The notes beneath the pieces are model-generated. The model ran no database searches. It saw only the letters and a program-made list of their open reading frames with translations, and was not told the DNA's origin. The position numbers were made by a program, and so were the translations under genes. From Rhizomys pruinosus (Eukaryota; Chordata; Mammalia; Rodentia; Spalacidae): a stretch of DNA of 64,000 nt. How positions within the stretch are numbered: position 1 is the stretch's first letter; each line of letters starts with the position of its first letter. Below, piece by piece: positions 1 through 12,110 of this stretch. The stretch is from positions 641,227-705,226 of the forward strand of contig VZQC01013730.1 in NCBI GenBank assembly GCA_009823505.1. Direction: 5' to 3'.

Positions 1-960
1 TCCACACAAGGAGATAATGGTCTTCCTAAGTCCAGTGGACCATTTACCAACACTGTGCTAGTTATTAAGAGGGAAAAAAAAATCAATCAACGGTCCTACC
101 CAGATGTACAGATTATGAATCACAATTATTCTTGATCTGAGGAGATTTTCCTAAGGGAACACCAGTGGCACTATTATCTTGGGGGTAACCAGAAATTATC
201 TCATTTAACTTAATTCCCACTCTACAGGAGGAATTTCATCCTCAGTAATACAGAAATGGCTGGACGAGTTATAGGCCCTAGCAGAAAAATCTATTACAAT
301 TTTCCTCCTAAACCAATATAATTTTTAACTGCATTCTAAATACTTATTCTTATACCCAAAGATATTTGCAGCTCTCACCCATCACACAGAACCTTTCTGC
401 ATCAGATAAAGGCTTTTACAGAAATCCACAACTGGAGAAAATGCAGTGATAAGTGAGCAGGGGTTTGCAACACCTATTTAGATATTTACAATCCTACCCC
501 TACTTCTAAGGCTCAAAGAAAATCATAGACAAAGGTGAGGAAACATTGTGAGACAGAAGACCAGGAAAGCGGCTGTGAGTCAGTGTGCTTTAGACATGAC
601 ATGGAAGTTGTATCCATGAAATCTCAATAATACGGTTCCCTAAAGAGCACCAGTTGACATGCTGAAATAGTTGGAAGAAATTTCATAGACCTCCACTCCT
701 AAATGCAGAGCTACAGAGAATACTACTGAGAGATGGAGAACAAATATTTTCCAGGGACAAGGCCTTTTAGAGCTTATACGGTACCAAGTGGTCAGCCCTG
801 AATACATATATGTAAGAGCAACAGTAAATGGGCTTAGCAAAACTTGAGAGGGAGCAGAGAGGCATGGTAGGAGTTAGCAAGGGAGAGGGAGGGGTAGAAA
901 TGCTATACATACAGTACTCGAATATGAAATTCTCCAAAACTAAATGGAGGTTATTTAAAA
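1..960 (+). repeat. L1 3' UTR (Lx-like), 5' end outside window
   Basis: The stretch follows the order of a rodent L1 3' UTR: a block with gctcaaagaaaatcatagac and a gtgagacagaagaccaggaa core, then ccaagtggtcagccctgaa, then a purine-rich tract (about 847-900) and a terminal atgaaattctcc motif at about 925. Seen: motif order and purine tract. Known: rodent L1 3' UTRs carry a G-rich tract just before the 3' end. The first 300 bases are more diverged and only tentatively included. Confidence 0.65.
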
Positions 961-1456
961 CCTAAAAGGCAGTCTTTTGAATTCCGCATAATACAGAGAA
1001 AAAAAAAAAAAAAACCTTTCCTCCAATTGCCCATCAACACTAATAGTTTAACATCTTGTCTCCATGATGGGAGAGCTTGCAGTCACTTATTACCAGTTTA
1101 GTTCAATATCCAAAGTACTGAAGACATTCAGCTTGCTCCCCAGCATGTATTTCTAACACTGTTAACCTTCCTAAGTCCCATGATGTGGCTCCATTCCCAA
1201 GCCCCTTTCATCTTTCACCCTACAAATCATAGGCCCCCATCAACAAAACGCTCTTTGTCTTCAAGTTCATTGTTAAAGTTCTGTCATCTTCATGCTTTAA
1301 GTCATACATGCACTTTACTGATATCAGCCTCTCCCTTGACTCTCTCACATCATGCCTATTAAAGTAAGAATGTTTAATAAAGCATGTATTGTCTTTGCTA
1401 CCAATTTCTTGTGTCTGCTTCTAGAACACTCTCCTTCCTTCAATGCTTTTCTTTCT
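961..1456. other. No recognisable feature
   Basis: Unassigned AT-rich sequence with an A-run of about 18 near 1000. No exon-like or repeat-family signal seen. Confidence 0.5.
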
Positions 1457-1657
1457 TTTCTTTTTTTTTTTTTTTTTTTTTTTTTTGTTTGTTGTTGTTT
1501 GTTGTTGTTTTGGTCTTTTTGAGACAGTGTCTCTCTGTACCTCCGGCTGTCCTGGAACTCTCTATGTTCAAGACCAGGCTGGTTGTGAACTCACAAAGAT
1601 CCACCTGCCTCTGCCTCCCAAGTGCTAAGATTAAAGGCATGTGCCACCACGCTTGGC
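1457..1657 (-). repeat. B1 SINE
   Basis: A T-rich tail is followed by gagacagtgtctctctgtac, ctgtcctggaactc, agaccaggctgg and gattaaaggcatgtgccacc, the reverse complement of a 7SL-derived B1. Flanks share an imperfect tcaatgctttt / ccaattgctttt duplication. The B2 that follows lies immediately downstream. Short open frames here are translations of the SINE. Confidence 0.93.
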
Positions 1658-1689
1658 TTCCAATTGCTTTTTTTTTTTTTTTAACAATT

Positions 1690-1926
1690 TTTTAAAAATT
1701 TATTTCTGTATGCGTATGAATGTACTGTCTGCATGCAAGTTTGTGCACTCGTGTAGTGCAATGCCGCGCAGGTCAGAAGACGGCGTCGGATTCCCCTGGA
1801 ACTGGAGGTCTCCTGGAATTGGAATTTCAGACGGTTCCCGGCCACCATGTGGGTGCTGGGGATCGTACCCGGGTCCTCTGTAAGAGCGGTCGGCGCTCTT
1901 AACCGCTAGGCCATCTTTCCAGCCCC
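1690..1926 (-). repeat. B2 SINE
   Basis: Reverse complement of a tRNA-derived B2: the right end reads gccatctttccagcccc (complement of the ggggctggagagatggcc head), preceded by the complemented B-box region and the cattgcacgac-type 3' part, with an AT tail on the left. Close to the other young B2 copies in the window. Confidence 0.93.
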
Positions 1927-2620
1927 TCCTTGACTTAATTTTGTGTCATTAGGTCTCAAACTCTCTTGCAGGTGTTTAAGTTTTCTTTGGTTTAGTTAGT
2001 TCCGTATTTTAATTTATTTATTATATAGGATCACTCAAGTTAATCTGGTTGTACAAATCTTTGTCATCCTATTGACTCACTGCTCTATATTTTAAAATTT
2101 ATTGAAAGAAATATGATGTCATTACCTATAAACATAGCATATTGTTCAAATACTTCATCACTGAAAATTTAAATATATACATTGCTGCATGTACATAAAT
2201 ACATGAACAGCATATATGTAAAAATATACACTGTAACTATATAATATATGAATAATTATTGAATGTATGTAACATTACATATGTAACATTTTTCAGGCGA
2301 ATGTGAATATATACACACTGACTCAAATGTGTTTATAGCAGCAGCTTTGTGATACCCTCAAACTACACATAACTTACAGTTCCATCAGTGGGAACATGGA
2401 TGTATCACATTGTAGAAATAGCATGGGATGGAAATCTACTTGTCTCTAAAAAGTAACAAACTATTGGTAGTGAATTTTTAAATAATTATACTTAGTGAAA
2501 AATTCTGTCAAGACAAACTACAAGGCTAGGTCAACTTCTTTTTATAAAATTCTACAAAACATACTAAAATGAAACACAATCAGATGGTTTGGGTTAGGGT
2601 GATCAAGATTTTGAAAAGTT
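1927..2620. other. No recognisable feature
   Basis: AT-rich sequence with no recognised repeat or coding signal. Confidence 0.45.
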
Positions 2621-2768
2621 GCCAGGCTTGGTGGCACCCTAGCACTCGGGAGGCAGAGGCAGGCAGATCTTTGCAAGTTCAAGGCCAGCCTGGTCTACAG
2701 AGTGAGTGCCAGGACAACTGGAGCTACAGAGGGACCTTGTCTCGAAAAGACCAAAAAGAAAAAAGATT
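2621..2768 (+). repeat. B1 SINE
   Basis: Begins gccaggcttggtggcaccc and runs through cactcgggaggcagaggcag and ttcaaggccagcctggtcta to gaccttgtctcgaaaagacc and an A-rich tail. A few bases of the usual B1 head (after ggcac) are missing. Confidence 0.93.
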
Positions 2769-2861
2769 AAAATAATTAATTTTTAAGTCTATAAGCATTA
2801 TTGCTTGCATTTATCTAAGTGCACCACATGTATGAAATTCTCTTTAAGAGAAAAAAAAAAA

Positions 2862-2988
2862 GGTTTTTGGGTCCATCCATAGGACTGGAGTTACAGATGA
2901 AAGTTGTCATCTGTTTCCTGGGAACAGAACCAAGGTCCTCTACAAGAACAGCAAATGCTCTTAATTAGTGAGCATGTCTCCAGTACTA
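2862..2988 (-). repeat. B3/B2-like SINE fragment
   Basis: Contains ggactggagttacagatga, a gaaccaaggtcctctacaag block and gctcttaattagtgagcatg, the complement of a diverged B2/B3 head. The 3' half is missing. Confidence 0.65.
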
Positions 2989-2999
2989 ATTTTATTTTA

Positions 3000-3202
3000 A
3001 TTATGTGTATTTATATACACATCTGTAAGGGGGATGTGCAAATATGTTGGTTTCCCGCAGTGGTCATAAAGGGCTGATGGATCACGTAGAGCTGAAATTA
3101 CAAGTAGTTGTGGGCTTCTTAATGTGGGTTCTGAGAACATAACTCAGGATGTCTGGAGGAACAACAGGAACCCTTAATCCCTGAGCCATCTCTCTACCTC
3201 CT
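3000..3202 (-). repeat. B3-like SINE
   Basis: Has a ttatgtgtatttatatacac tail region, then gctgaaattacaagtagttg, and ends ccctgagccatctctctacc, matching the complement of a B2/B3 family member. More diverged than the B2 copies. Confidence 0.65.
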
Positions 3203-3667
3203 AGAAAGAGTTTACCTTTGTAAAACAGAAACTTTGCAGGTACATTATATGTTCATAATCTTGATTTTTATGTATGTGCACAGTACTGAGAAAACTTACA
3301 AATTTTTCCCTTCAAATGTAGTTAATGTCAGGTATATTTCCAGCCCTTCCATCCACAAATATTTGATAAATACTTTAATATTATGATGTATAATTTCTAC
3401 AATATGTACTCTAAATTCTTTCTAATTTGTAACATGAAAACTAAGCTGTAGTCTTATTGAATATTAATTCCCATTGCTGGAGGAAACCATTTATTTTCTC
3501 ATTAAAGCTTTCCTAATACATCATTAGATCTTATACTTACAAGTGTAACAGATGAACTTAGCTTTAGTTTTTTTATGTACCAAAGAAAGGGGCTTTAGGA
3601 AAAGTTTTTGGATTCAGAGTTAAACTCTTAAAAGAACAAAAGCCTTAAGGAAGATAATGATATTGTT
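3203..3667. other. No recognisable feature
   Basis: AT-rich unassigned sequence. Confidence 0.45.
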
Positions 3668-3905
3668 AGAAAATTACAATAGGGGCTGGAGAGATGGCCT
3701 CTTGCAGAGGACCCAGGTTTGATCCCCAGCACCCACATGGCGGATGGAAACTGTCTTTAATTCCAGTTCCAGGGGAAACCGACTCCCTCTTCTGACCTCT
3801 GTGGCATTGCACGATATAGGTGCACAGATCTACATGCAGACAGTACATTCATATACATGCAAAAATAAATAAAATTTAAAAAATTAAAAAAAGAAAATTA
3901 CAATA
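3668..3905 (+). repeat. B2 SINE with internal deletion and 14-bp target duplication
   Basis: The SINE body (3682-3891) starts ggggctggagagatggcc and jumps directly to tcttgcagaggacccagg, so the segment with the usual gttaagagcaccgactgc is missing. It ends in an A-rich tail. The 14-base agaaaattacaata flanks it perfectly at 3668-3681 and 3892-3905, the mark of L1-machinery insertion. The deletion removes sequence around the internal Pol III promoter, so this copy is probably inactive. Confidence 0.95.
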
Positions 3906-4876
3906 ACACTGGCTTGTGAATTTTTTTTGATGTTTCAAAATCAGAGGTAATATTTCAACTCTAATGGGCAAGATGCAAGTCTTAATCATAATTACAGTTC
4001 ATATTATATCTCATAATGTTGGCAATAAAAGAAATTTTATTTAAAAATCCAACCTCAGTTTGTCAAGAAATGATAAATTATAAAACTATGAGTAACTTAT
4101 TAAAGATTTATTGATAATACAGAAATGTGGAAATTTATAAACTGTTAAATCTTAAATACTGAAAATTGGAATGCAGATGATATAGTTGCTTTTCAAAATG
4201 GATTGGGGGTAAGTTATAAGATATTGTTGAATGACTTGTCTTTGGGTATTATTTCTTATTCCAAGTAAGTAATTGGAAAGTTGACTTCATTTTTTTTCAT
4301 CTAAATAGGCACATTGTCTTTAGAAGGAAATACAAAACCACACCTCTGACCCTTTTCAGATTCTTTAGAATTTCAACAAGCAGGATTATTACTGGAATGT
4401 CACCACATATTTGATTAATTACACTCTGTAATCCCCAAATTCTGCTGCACTTACAAATGGTTATGTCATTAGTTTTTCACCAGCTCATTGTATAAATAGG
4501 TTGTTAATGATAAGTAATGAAAATGTTCATTCTCCCATATAGAAAAATGAACAAATGCTGTCATAAGAATACATTCTCATTTTATGTTTGAATATGTGAA
4601 AAATGAACAATGAGCCAGTTCATTTCACAGTTTATTAGAAAAAAAATAAAGAATCCAGTTATTTAAAGTAGTTCAATAGCTCAAGCCTTTCATGAAACCA
4701 TAAAATATTATAATGCCTCAACTTTATTACAACTATATTCTGCCATAGCATGAGGCAACAAAAAGAATCAGGACACTGATTACTACTGGATCAGCATTTA
4801 GGTGTAAATGGCTGAAAGCGTAAAATTTCACAGAGCACACAGCCTCTGTTTTGTAAACACGATGAAATTTTGAGCA
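3906..4876. other. No recognisable feature
   Basis: Nearly 1 kb of AT-rich sequence without a recognised repeat, exon or motif. Confidence 0.45.
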
Positions 4877-4975
4877 TTTTTTTGTGGTCTGTTTTTGAGA
4901 CATGGTCTCCTTGTGGCTCCAGCTGCCCTGGAACTCACTATATAGACCAGGCTAGCAAGGACTTAAAAAAAAAAT
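4877..4975 (-). repeat. Truncated B1 SINE
   Basis: Has tttttgagacatggtctcc, ctgccctggaactcacta and agaccaggctag, then stops at an A-run. The half of the B1 holding its head is absent. A B2 is inserted 10 bases downstream. Confidence 0.85.
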
Positions 4976-5230
4976 TCTGTCTCAGGGCTGGAGAGATAGC
5001 CTAGTGGTTAGGAGCACCAACTGCTCTTGCAGAGAACCCGGGTTCGATCCCCAGCACCCACATGGTGGCTAAGAACCGTCTGTAACTCCAATTCCAGGAG
5101 AACTCCAGTTCCAGGGGAATCCGACACCCTCTTCTGACCTCTGCGGCATTGCACGACACGGGTGCACAGACCTACATGCAGACAGTACATTCATACACAT
5201 AAAAAAAATTAAAAAAAAAATCTGTCTCAG
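4976..5230 (+). repeat. B2 SINE with target duplication
   Basis: Complete B2 (4986-5220) starting ggctggagagatagcctag, with gttcgatccccagcaccc (B-box region), the longer variant with both ccaattccagg and tccagttccagg, and an A-rich tail. tctgtctcag is duplicated at 4976-4985 and 5221-5230. Confidence 0.95.
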
Positions 5231-5769
5231 TTCACTAGATTTAAGCTCCATTAGAGCAAGACTGATTTTTCTTTACTAGTGCAGTAGTAGAGAAAATGTC
5301 TGAAGCTAAAAAGAAACTGAGTAATTATTTACTGAAGGAAAGGCTTAATACGTTAATGAAGTTATGAGATTAATTCACAGAAAAGAGAATAAGGGCATTT
5401 GATGTGTTTGTAAAGGACTTACCCATCTTTTGCAACAGTCCAAAGAGAAATAGAAGAAGTCATTAGAAGCAGTCCAAGGTCCTGGGAATTTGCAGCAGTT
5501 TGTATGTGCAGTCAGAACCAGCCACCATATGTCTGAAATACACTGACAGTAACAAATATGCCACTGCTACTTTTAGGTAACAAAAAGAAACTTAAACCTT
5601 CATTTATCACAGTGCTGAGCACATAATAAGAACTCATGGAAGCCTGTGGGTATTTTCACAAGTGAGTTGCTAAAAATCTTCCATTATATTATTTCATTAT
5701 CCAACTAGGAGGTACTACAGTGAATCTGGTGGAACTAGTAAGTGAATTTGTATAGTCATAGCTAAAATT
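5231..5769. other. No recognisable feature
   Basis: Unassigned sequence with no repeat or coding signal seen. Confidence 0.45.
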
Positions 5770-6036
5770 AAAATTTTTATTTTTTTATTTATTTATTTTT
5801 TTTATTATTTATTTCTGTATGTGTATGAATGTACTGTCTGCATGCAAGTCTGTGCACCCATGTCGTGCAATGCCGCGGAGGTCAGAAGAGGGTCTCGCAT
5901 TCCCCTGGAGCTGGAGCCCTCCTGGAACTGAAGCTTCAGACGGCTCTCGGCCGCCATGTGGGTGCTGGGGGATCGAACCCGGGTCCTCTGCAAGAGCGGT
6001 CGGCGCTCTTAACTGCTAGGCCATCTCTCCAGCCCC
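5770..6036 (-). repeat. B2 SINE
   Basis: Complete B2 in complement, with a T/A-rich tail on the left and ctaggccatctctccagcccc on the right. It is GC-rich in its body and keeps several CpGs, which suggests a young copy. Open frames across it on both strands are SINE translations. Confidence 0.94.
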
Positions 6037-6575
6037 TAAAAATAAATTTTTAAATAGTATATAGAAAATATCATTAAAACAAATAGGAAAACACATACAA
6101 TAAAGGGTTTGCAATAATATATCTCAAGCTTTGAAACAGCTAATTTTAATACATTTGCGGTGTCTTAAACTATACCTTAAATAATCTAAATTCAAATAAA
6201 CTTAAAATTAAAAATTAATGAATTTAAAATTATATTACAAGGTATCAAAAAATTAACTTAAATATCTATTCCATTCAAGTATTATTGCTAACAGGTGTGA
6301 TGATGTCAAAGTATATCTAGGCTAAGTTGAAAAAGATGAAATATATATATATATATTTCCTCTAACCACTTATTGTGTTTATTTTATGTCATTATTTTGT
6401 TTCAATATTTGATAGGAGGTCATAAATTAGGCATTTGAAATAAACAGAAAGATTCAGAACAAATAATTTTGTTCTATAAGGCTAGGACTGATACAGAATG
6501 TTAAGCATATATATATATATATATTTTTAAGAAAGGACAGGTGGCCAACGTGAAGATTTCAGGAAGTATAAAAGT
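6037..6575. repeat. AT-rich stretch with two short (TA)n runs
   Basis: No gene signal. Short (AT)n microsatellites lie at about 6338-6356 and 6509-6525; the rest is unassigned. Confidence 0.55.
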
Positions 6576-6750
6576 GAAGTGACAGCCTGGCATGATGGCA
6601 CACGCCTTTAGTCCTAGCACTCGGGAGGCAGAGGGAGGCGGATCTTTGTGAGTTCAAGGCCAGCCTGGTCTACAGAGTCAGTTCCAGGACAGTTGGAGCT
6701 ACGGGGAGACCCTGTCTTGAAAATGACAAAAAAAAAAAAGGGAAGTGACA
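6576..6750 (+). repeat. B1 SINE with 9-bp target duplication
   Basis: B1 body from gcctggcatgatggcacac (6585) to gaccctgtcttgaaaatgac plus A-tail. gaagtgaca flanks it at 6576-6584 and 6742-6750. Near-consensus for the window. Confidence 0.95.
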
Positions 6751-7377
6751 ATAGTATGTCGTAGTCTTCTCTTCAAATGAGATTCAACTGAATGCTCAAA
6801 CACGGGCCTCATTCAGAGGAAAAATAAAGAGAATGAGAATACTCTTGGGGCAAAAGATTCTTTATATCTTAATTATTTCAAATATAAAGATCCATCTGAA
6901 ACCAATGTTCAGTGAGAGAGGAAGTTCTAAAATAGGAAATCAGAAAATCACATTTTCTAATTTCCTGTCTTCAATGTATTACAGAGAAGAAAATCCAGAA
7001 GAGTTACTCTGTAAATAATGATTTAATCAAGTAAAATAATTGTGGACTCAATTATGGTTCTGCTAAGTATTTCCTTAGGCAAACCATTTCTCTTTCTAAA
7101 CTTCAGTTGACCCACACAAACTTAGCATCAATTTGTCATTGAATCTAAACAAACTAAAATCTATTCTGGATACTAAAATACAGGGTTTTTTCTGCATATA
7201 GAGTAAATCTTCACTTAGGTATCAGTTTATGGTGAGGTTCAGTAGAAACTGAGGTGAGTGGCTTCTAATTTTCTATTTAGAGTCTCAAGAAGAAAATATA
7301 TAATCACTTAAGTCAGGACACTTTGGAGAGGTTATTAATAAAATGATTAATTTGAAAGATACTGTTGCAATACATTC
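6751..7377. other. No recognisable feature
   Basis: Unassigned sequence. A 61-codon open frame at 6833-7018 resembles nothing I recognise and is expected by chance in AT-rich DNA. Confidence 0.45.
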
Positions 7378-7611
7378 AAATCTGAGTTTACATGAAGGAT
7401 GTTTGTACTCACAAATTATCACTTATTGTTAAAAAAATGAAAACAAAACAAAACAAAAAAGCAGAGAAAGATGCAGAAAACTTACGGCAGAATGCATGAT
7501 CTGGGATGGGTAGGGGTGGGTTGGGGGGAAGGGAAGGGGATATATGCCTGAACTGAATTGGAAAATGATGTATGAAATACACAAAGCATCAATAAAAAAA
7601 ATCTGAGTTTA
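7378..7611 (+). repeat. 5'-truncated L1-like 3' end, 13-bp target duplication
   Basis: A 208-base piece (about 7391-7598) runs from catgaaggatgtttgtactc through a G-rich tract near 7505-7540 and acacaaagcatcaataaaaa. It is flanked by a perfect aaatctgagttta at 7378-7390 and 7599-7611. The same 3' end recurs at 16,975, 19,590 and 27,400. A-tail, 5' truncation and target duplication show this family moves as a LINE. Confidence 0.9.
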
Positions 7612-8935
7612 ATTGTTTCAGAGTTATTACCAAGCTTAGGCTTGGAAGAGTATGCTACAGAAAATTTTACTTTAACCCAAAAGAAGAAAGACAGCTTTGA
7701 AGAAAGAGCCACCTTGAGAGCAGCTGTGACCTTCAGTACTATCAGAACCAGATGATTCAGTTGAGAGGAAGCCAGTGACAAATCATCTGAGATAATTCTC
7801 ATTTCTTTTTCCAATTGCTCAGATTTCTGAATTTCCTGTTGCCTAAACTCAGTTGAAACCAGCCAGCAAGTGAGCTTATTAATGTAACTCAATAGATAAT
7901 TTGTCTAAAGCACCAAACAAATAAAGAACAGTGAAGTTTTCACATGAATCTTCAGAGATGTAATATATACTATGATGCAAAGTGCCATCTTGATATTAAT
8001 TTTTCTTATTTTTGTTCCCATACTTGAGCAAGAACTAAAATTCTTCTAAGATGGATGATTCACTTTATACATCAGATACATCACAAGTTTTTAAAGTATG
8101 CATTGATAATACTTAGAGATAACATTATCATTTTCAAAATTTTATATTTTGTAATCTAGAAACCTATAAGTATTCATAGATATTTTGACGGTCGAGATTA
8201 AACACAGATTTGGAAGTATAATTACTGATATTTTTCTTCTATTGATGTGTGTGAAAAATCATCTGGAAAGAACTCAAATTAAGGATTAAGGCTACAAAAT
8301 CAATGTAACTATGAAATGATTAGTGTGTAAAGATTTCACCCTAAAAAATGTTGTCTTTGAGAAAAAAAGTGATTTTAAAGCACTGTCTTGATTCTTATAA
8401 AAATTAATTTTATAAAGATAGACCATAGGCATGTTTAATCCAATTCCATAGCACACCTAATCTCATTTAACTTAAACTTTTTTAAAAACAAGTTTTAAGG
8501 CTTAGACTCTAAACACCAAAACAATATTAATGTTTTGATCCAGAAAACTGTATCTTATGAAGAGCTGTCTGGTACATCATGGAATGCTTGAAATATGCCA
8601 GCCTTAAGCTGCAAGATGCTACCTGCTACCCTGGTATACTGAATGTCAATTTCCTCTAGAAATACCATCATACACATGCTGGGAAATGACATTTTTAGCA
8701 ACTATGTTGGTACTTCATTATGTAGTTAAATGAGACACAATAATAATATTCTGTAAAAATTTATACTGCTTCTGTTGTTTCTTGGGTTTTAGTAATATTT
8801 CAGCTATATGGCATTCACAAATTAATAGATTCAAATTGGTAATGAGGTACATGTAAATCAGTAAACTGGAAGTATATTAAACATAATATATAATAGGACT
8901 TGAAACAAAATGCATGAGTAATAAATGCTTGAGAA
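7612..8935. other. No recognised gene; one 94-codon open frame
   Basis: On the minus strand 7611-7892 stays open for 94 codons after an ATG, and contains a charged stretch (QQEIQKSEQLEKEMRI) that could form a short coiled coil. I do not recognise it. The frame runs into the L1-like insertion. The rest to 8935 is AT-rich and unassigned. Confidence 0.4.
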
Positions 8936-9002
8936 CAATTTAATATATATGTATATATATATACATATATATATTATATATACTCATATATATATGAGTG
9001 AG
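8936..9002. repeat. (TA)n-rich microsatellite
   Basis: Interrupted alternating TA/TGTA run with several self-complementary segments. Confidence 0.85.
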
Positions 9003-9423
9003 TACATGTGTGTAGTGTGCTTATGCGAACACAAGCATGCATTATAGTCTTTACCTTCAACCTTGGTTTGATACACTGCCATTTATTCACCACCACATAT
9101 GCCACCAGAGTAGCTGTCGGTGAAGCTTCTGGCATGCTCCTATCTCCAGCTCCAATTTTGCTAAGGATCACTGGGATGGAAAATGCATGCTGCAGTGTCA
9201 GTTTTCATTTGTGTTCTGGGAATCCATAAATAGGTCCTCATGCTGCATAAGCACTTTACTCATTAGATGTTGTCCTAGCCCAGTAGAATGTTACACATCT
9301 TAGGACAGATGAGATAGCTTGTATTAATTTTGGACTAAGAAAATTTCATAATTTGTATGCATATTTAATGAACTTTTGTTCATTTTATACAAGCATTCTT
9401 TATACCCCTTCCCCATCTACACC
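9003..9423. other. No recognisable feature
   Basis: Unassigned sequence between the TA run and the L1 fragment. Confidence 0.45.
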
Positions 9424-9995
9424 CCTTTATGTACTCGTACATCAAATTTGTTGCTGTTCTTTTCACAATATCTAAGAAATGGAAGCAATTTAAATGCTCC
9501 TCAACTGACAAATGGATAATGAAAATGTGGTTCATTTATACAATGGATTTCTATTCAGAATTAAGAAAGATAAAATCATGGAAATTGCAGATAAATGGGT
9601 GGAACTACTAGAAACTGTTATACTAAATGAAGTAACAAAGACTCAGAAAAACAAGTGACTCATGTTCTCTCTCATTTGTGGATTTTAGCATCAAATGCTT
9701 ATATGTGAGTATGTATCCTGATGTAACTGCAGGAGCCAGGAAAATGAGAAGGAAACACGAATGCAATGGTAGTAAAGAAGGGAATAGTAGGGAACAGATA
9801 TTACACATGAGGAAATGGGGAAATGAAGGGTATTCAACAGGAAAGGAGGAGGGAAGGATGTATAAGGACCACAGGGTAAAGGGGAAGAAGGGACTCAAGA
9901 GAGGGGGATAATATAATAGGAGACAGGTAATATCAAGGGGGAAATGGGGGTACTTTAACTGGGGAGGAATGTGATAGGTTAGACAGGGGGCAAGA

Positions 9996-9997
<2 letters not shown>
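9424..9997 (+). repeat. L1 ORF2 C-terminus and 3' UTR fragment
   Basis: Frame 9429-9611 contains MKMWFIYTMDFYSELRK and KWMD-like residues, the conserved end of L1 ORF2 (usually MWYIYTMEYYSAIKK). Downstream gactcagaaaaacaagtgac and ttctctctcatttgtggatt are typical of L1 just after ORF2, and a purine-rich 3' UTR follows. This is a truncated, decayed copy, not a functional LINE. Confidence 0.88.

Positions 9998-10043
<46 letters not shown>
9998..10043 (+). repeat. (GA)n microsatellite
   Basis: About 23 uninterrupted GA units directly after the L1 purine-rich 3' UTR, from which it may have expanded. Confidence 0.95.
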
Positions 10044-10046
<3 letters not shown>

Positions 10047-10139
10047 AAATAACACTTAGATTGTGTGAAAACCCAGAAAGAAATGCAAATATCTACTGAA
10101 AATTACACATAAAATATGTGAACGTGAATGCTTTTGTGT

Positions 10140-10314
10140 TTTTTGTTTTGTTTTTTTCTTGTTTGTTTATTTGTTTGCTTGTTTTGGTTTGGATTTTTTT
10201 CCCCAGCTGCTCTGGAATTCACTATGTAGACCAGGCTGGACTTGAACTCACAGAAATCCACCTGCCTCTGTCTCCTAAGTAATAGGCTTAAAGGCTTGCA
10301 CTACCACACCCAGC
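10140..10314 (-). repeat. B1 SINE, diverged
   Basis: T/G-rich tail, then cagctgctctggaattcact, agaccaggctggacttgaac and ctaccacacccagc. The gagacagggtctc segment is replaced by T-rich sequence. Confidence 0.87.
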
Positions 10315-11933
10315 ATAAACAAGAATGCATTTGCAACTCTAATGGCTAGACAACAAGAAACAATGTGCCAGACAGGAGGATCTTACCTGTGAGTTGGTCA
10401 GAGTAGTATAAGAAACTTGAAGGTAAGGCCCTATTTCTGAACACAGGACATACTTGAGTACCAGGACTTGGAGCAATGGCACTAGAACTAACATGAAATC
10501 CTCCTCCATGAAGACTAGCTCTCATAGTTCTAGAGAACAGTATTTAAGTGGCTAAGAGATAAAAATCAATCAATAGTCCAACCTTAGCTTTAAAGCACAA
10601 TAACCAGAATAATGACCAGAAAATCAACGATAGAGGTACAGCAGTTGAACTTTTACTTTGGAGTAATAAAAAAATTGTCTAATTAGACTTAAAGGGAGGG
10701 AATTCCCTTCTTAAGAGGAGGGAACTCATGTGTGGCACTGTAAACATAGTCACATACACATGGATAGGTCCTATAGAAAATCCTATTGCTATCAAATCCC
10801 TAAACAATTGCTATTTCTTACTCTATGCTAAATATCGTTCCAGTGTTTACAGAAAAGTATATCATTCACTCATTAAAGCAGCTTGTTGTTTCTTAACAAC
10901 AGGCAGGATGCAAAGACAGAGAATACAAATTAGATCTCTGCTAATGAGAACTTTATTGAACTCGTAGTAATAATCAGGCAGTGAAGTGAGGAAAATTAAG
11001 ACAAAAATGGTAGAAGATATTCCAGTCCCAACTCTAGTACCCCGAAAAGGGAAATTACTCGATTCAGCATGCAAACAAAGGGTCTGATAATAGCCTAATA
11101 CAAATACATAACAATAATTCTTGAGTATTTAGCATGTGAACAGCTTATATTGGGTAAGACTTAAACAATAAATCATAGAGCCTCTTAGAACCTTGCACAT
11201 GAGGCCATGGGACATGATTGCAGATGGGATTAATGTGTTTTCTCTTTGAACAGAAATACTGAGTCAAAATTTATAGTCCTTGAGACTATACAAATAAAAT
11301 AATTTTGCAATAAACAAGTTTATATGAATGAGTCAGAACTCATTTTTTATTGCCAATTGAGGTTTCCATGATTATCAAGAACTGGAAAACAATAGAGGAA
11401 AGACAGGTATAACTAACAGAATAGGATGTTAGATGCACAATGTTTGATTATTCAATTTACTAGTAAAGATAGATGTGTGTTCCTAGGAGAATTAAGAGAG
11501 TGGTAATTCAGCATGGGCCTCAGGATGGGTGTTTGGCTTGAGTGGTTTTATTGACCTGATGATCTGATATGACATTTATGGTGCAGGAGATGCTCAGACT
11601 CATCCAAGTGATTTAGATGAACATATAATCTGGGTTCCTATACTGCTAAGGTAACCAAGAAGGCAAGGATTGTATGCTCACAGAAATAGATGAGTATTTG
11701 ATAAAATCTAGTTACAAACAATTCATGGAGTTTAAATAAAATAGTAAAAGGTGGATTTTTCTGATTAGTAATTTAGGTTGTCAAGGAAATAAATTTCAGA
11801 TTTCAGTAAAAATATTTCAGTGAATATATGTTATGTTCGTTCAGGGATCATAGAACACTGAACAAAATGGCTGGAAAGAAGTCACTAATAAGCTGAAATG
11901 AGTAAGTAAACATATGAATAAAAAAATCAACTT
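10315..11933. other. No recognisable feature
   Basis: 1.6 kb with no recognised repeat, exon or RNA gene. Short open frames (for example 10,728-10,967) have no recognisable content. Confidence 0.45.
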
Positions 11934-12110
11934 GGGCTGGGCATGGTGGCTCATGCCTTTGATTCATGCACTTGGAACTTGGGAAGCAGAGGCAGACAGA
12001 TAGTGAGATCAAGGCCACAGTCCAATCTAGTCTCCATAGGGAGTTCTAGGCCAGCTGTGTTATAGGGATACCCTATCTCACAAAGAACAATAACAAAAAC
12101 AAACAAACAC
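11934..12110 (+). repeat. Old B1-like SINE
   Basis: Starts gggctgggcatggtggctca and ends gataccctatctcacaaag with an AAC-rich tail. Heavily diverged, with extra sequence in the middle relative to the young B1 copies. Confidence 0.8.

Noticed and set aside
1384..1695. 103-codon open frame rich in F
   Set aside because: It is the translation of a B1 tail (T-run) and B1 body in complement.
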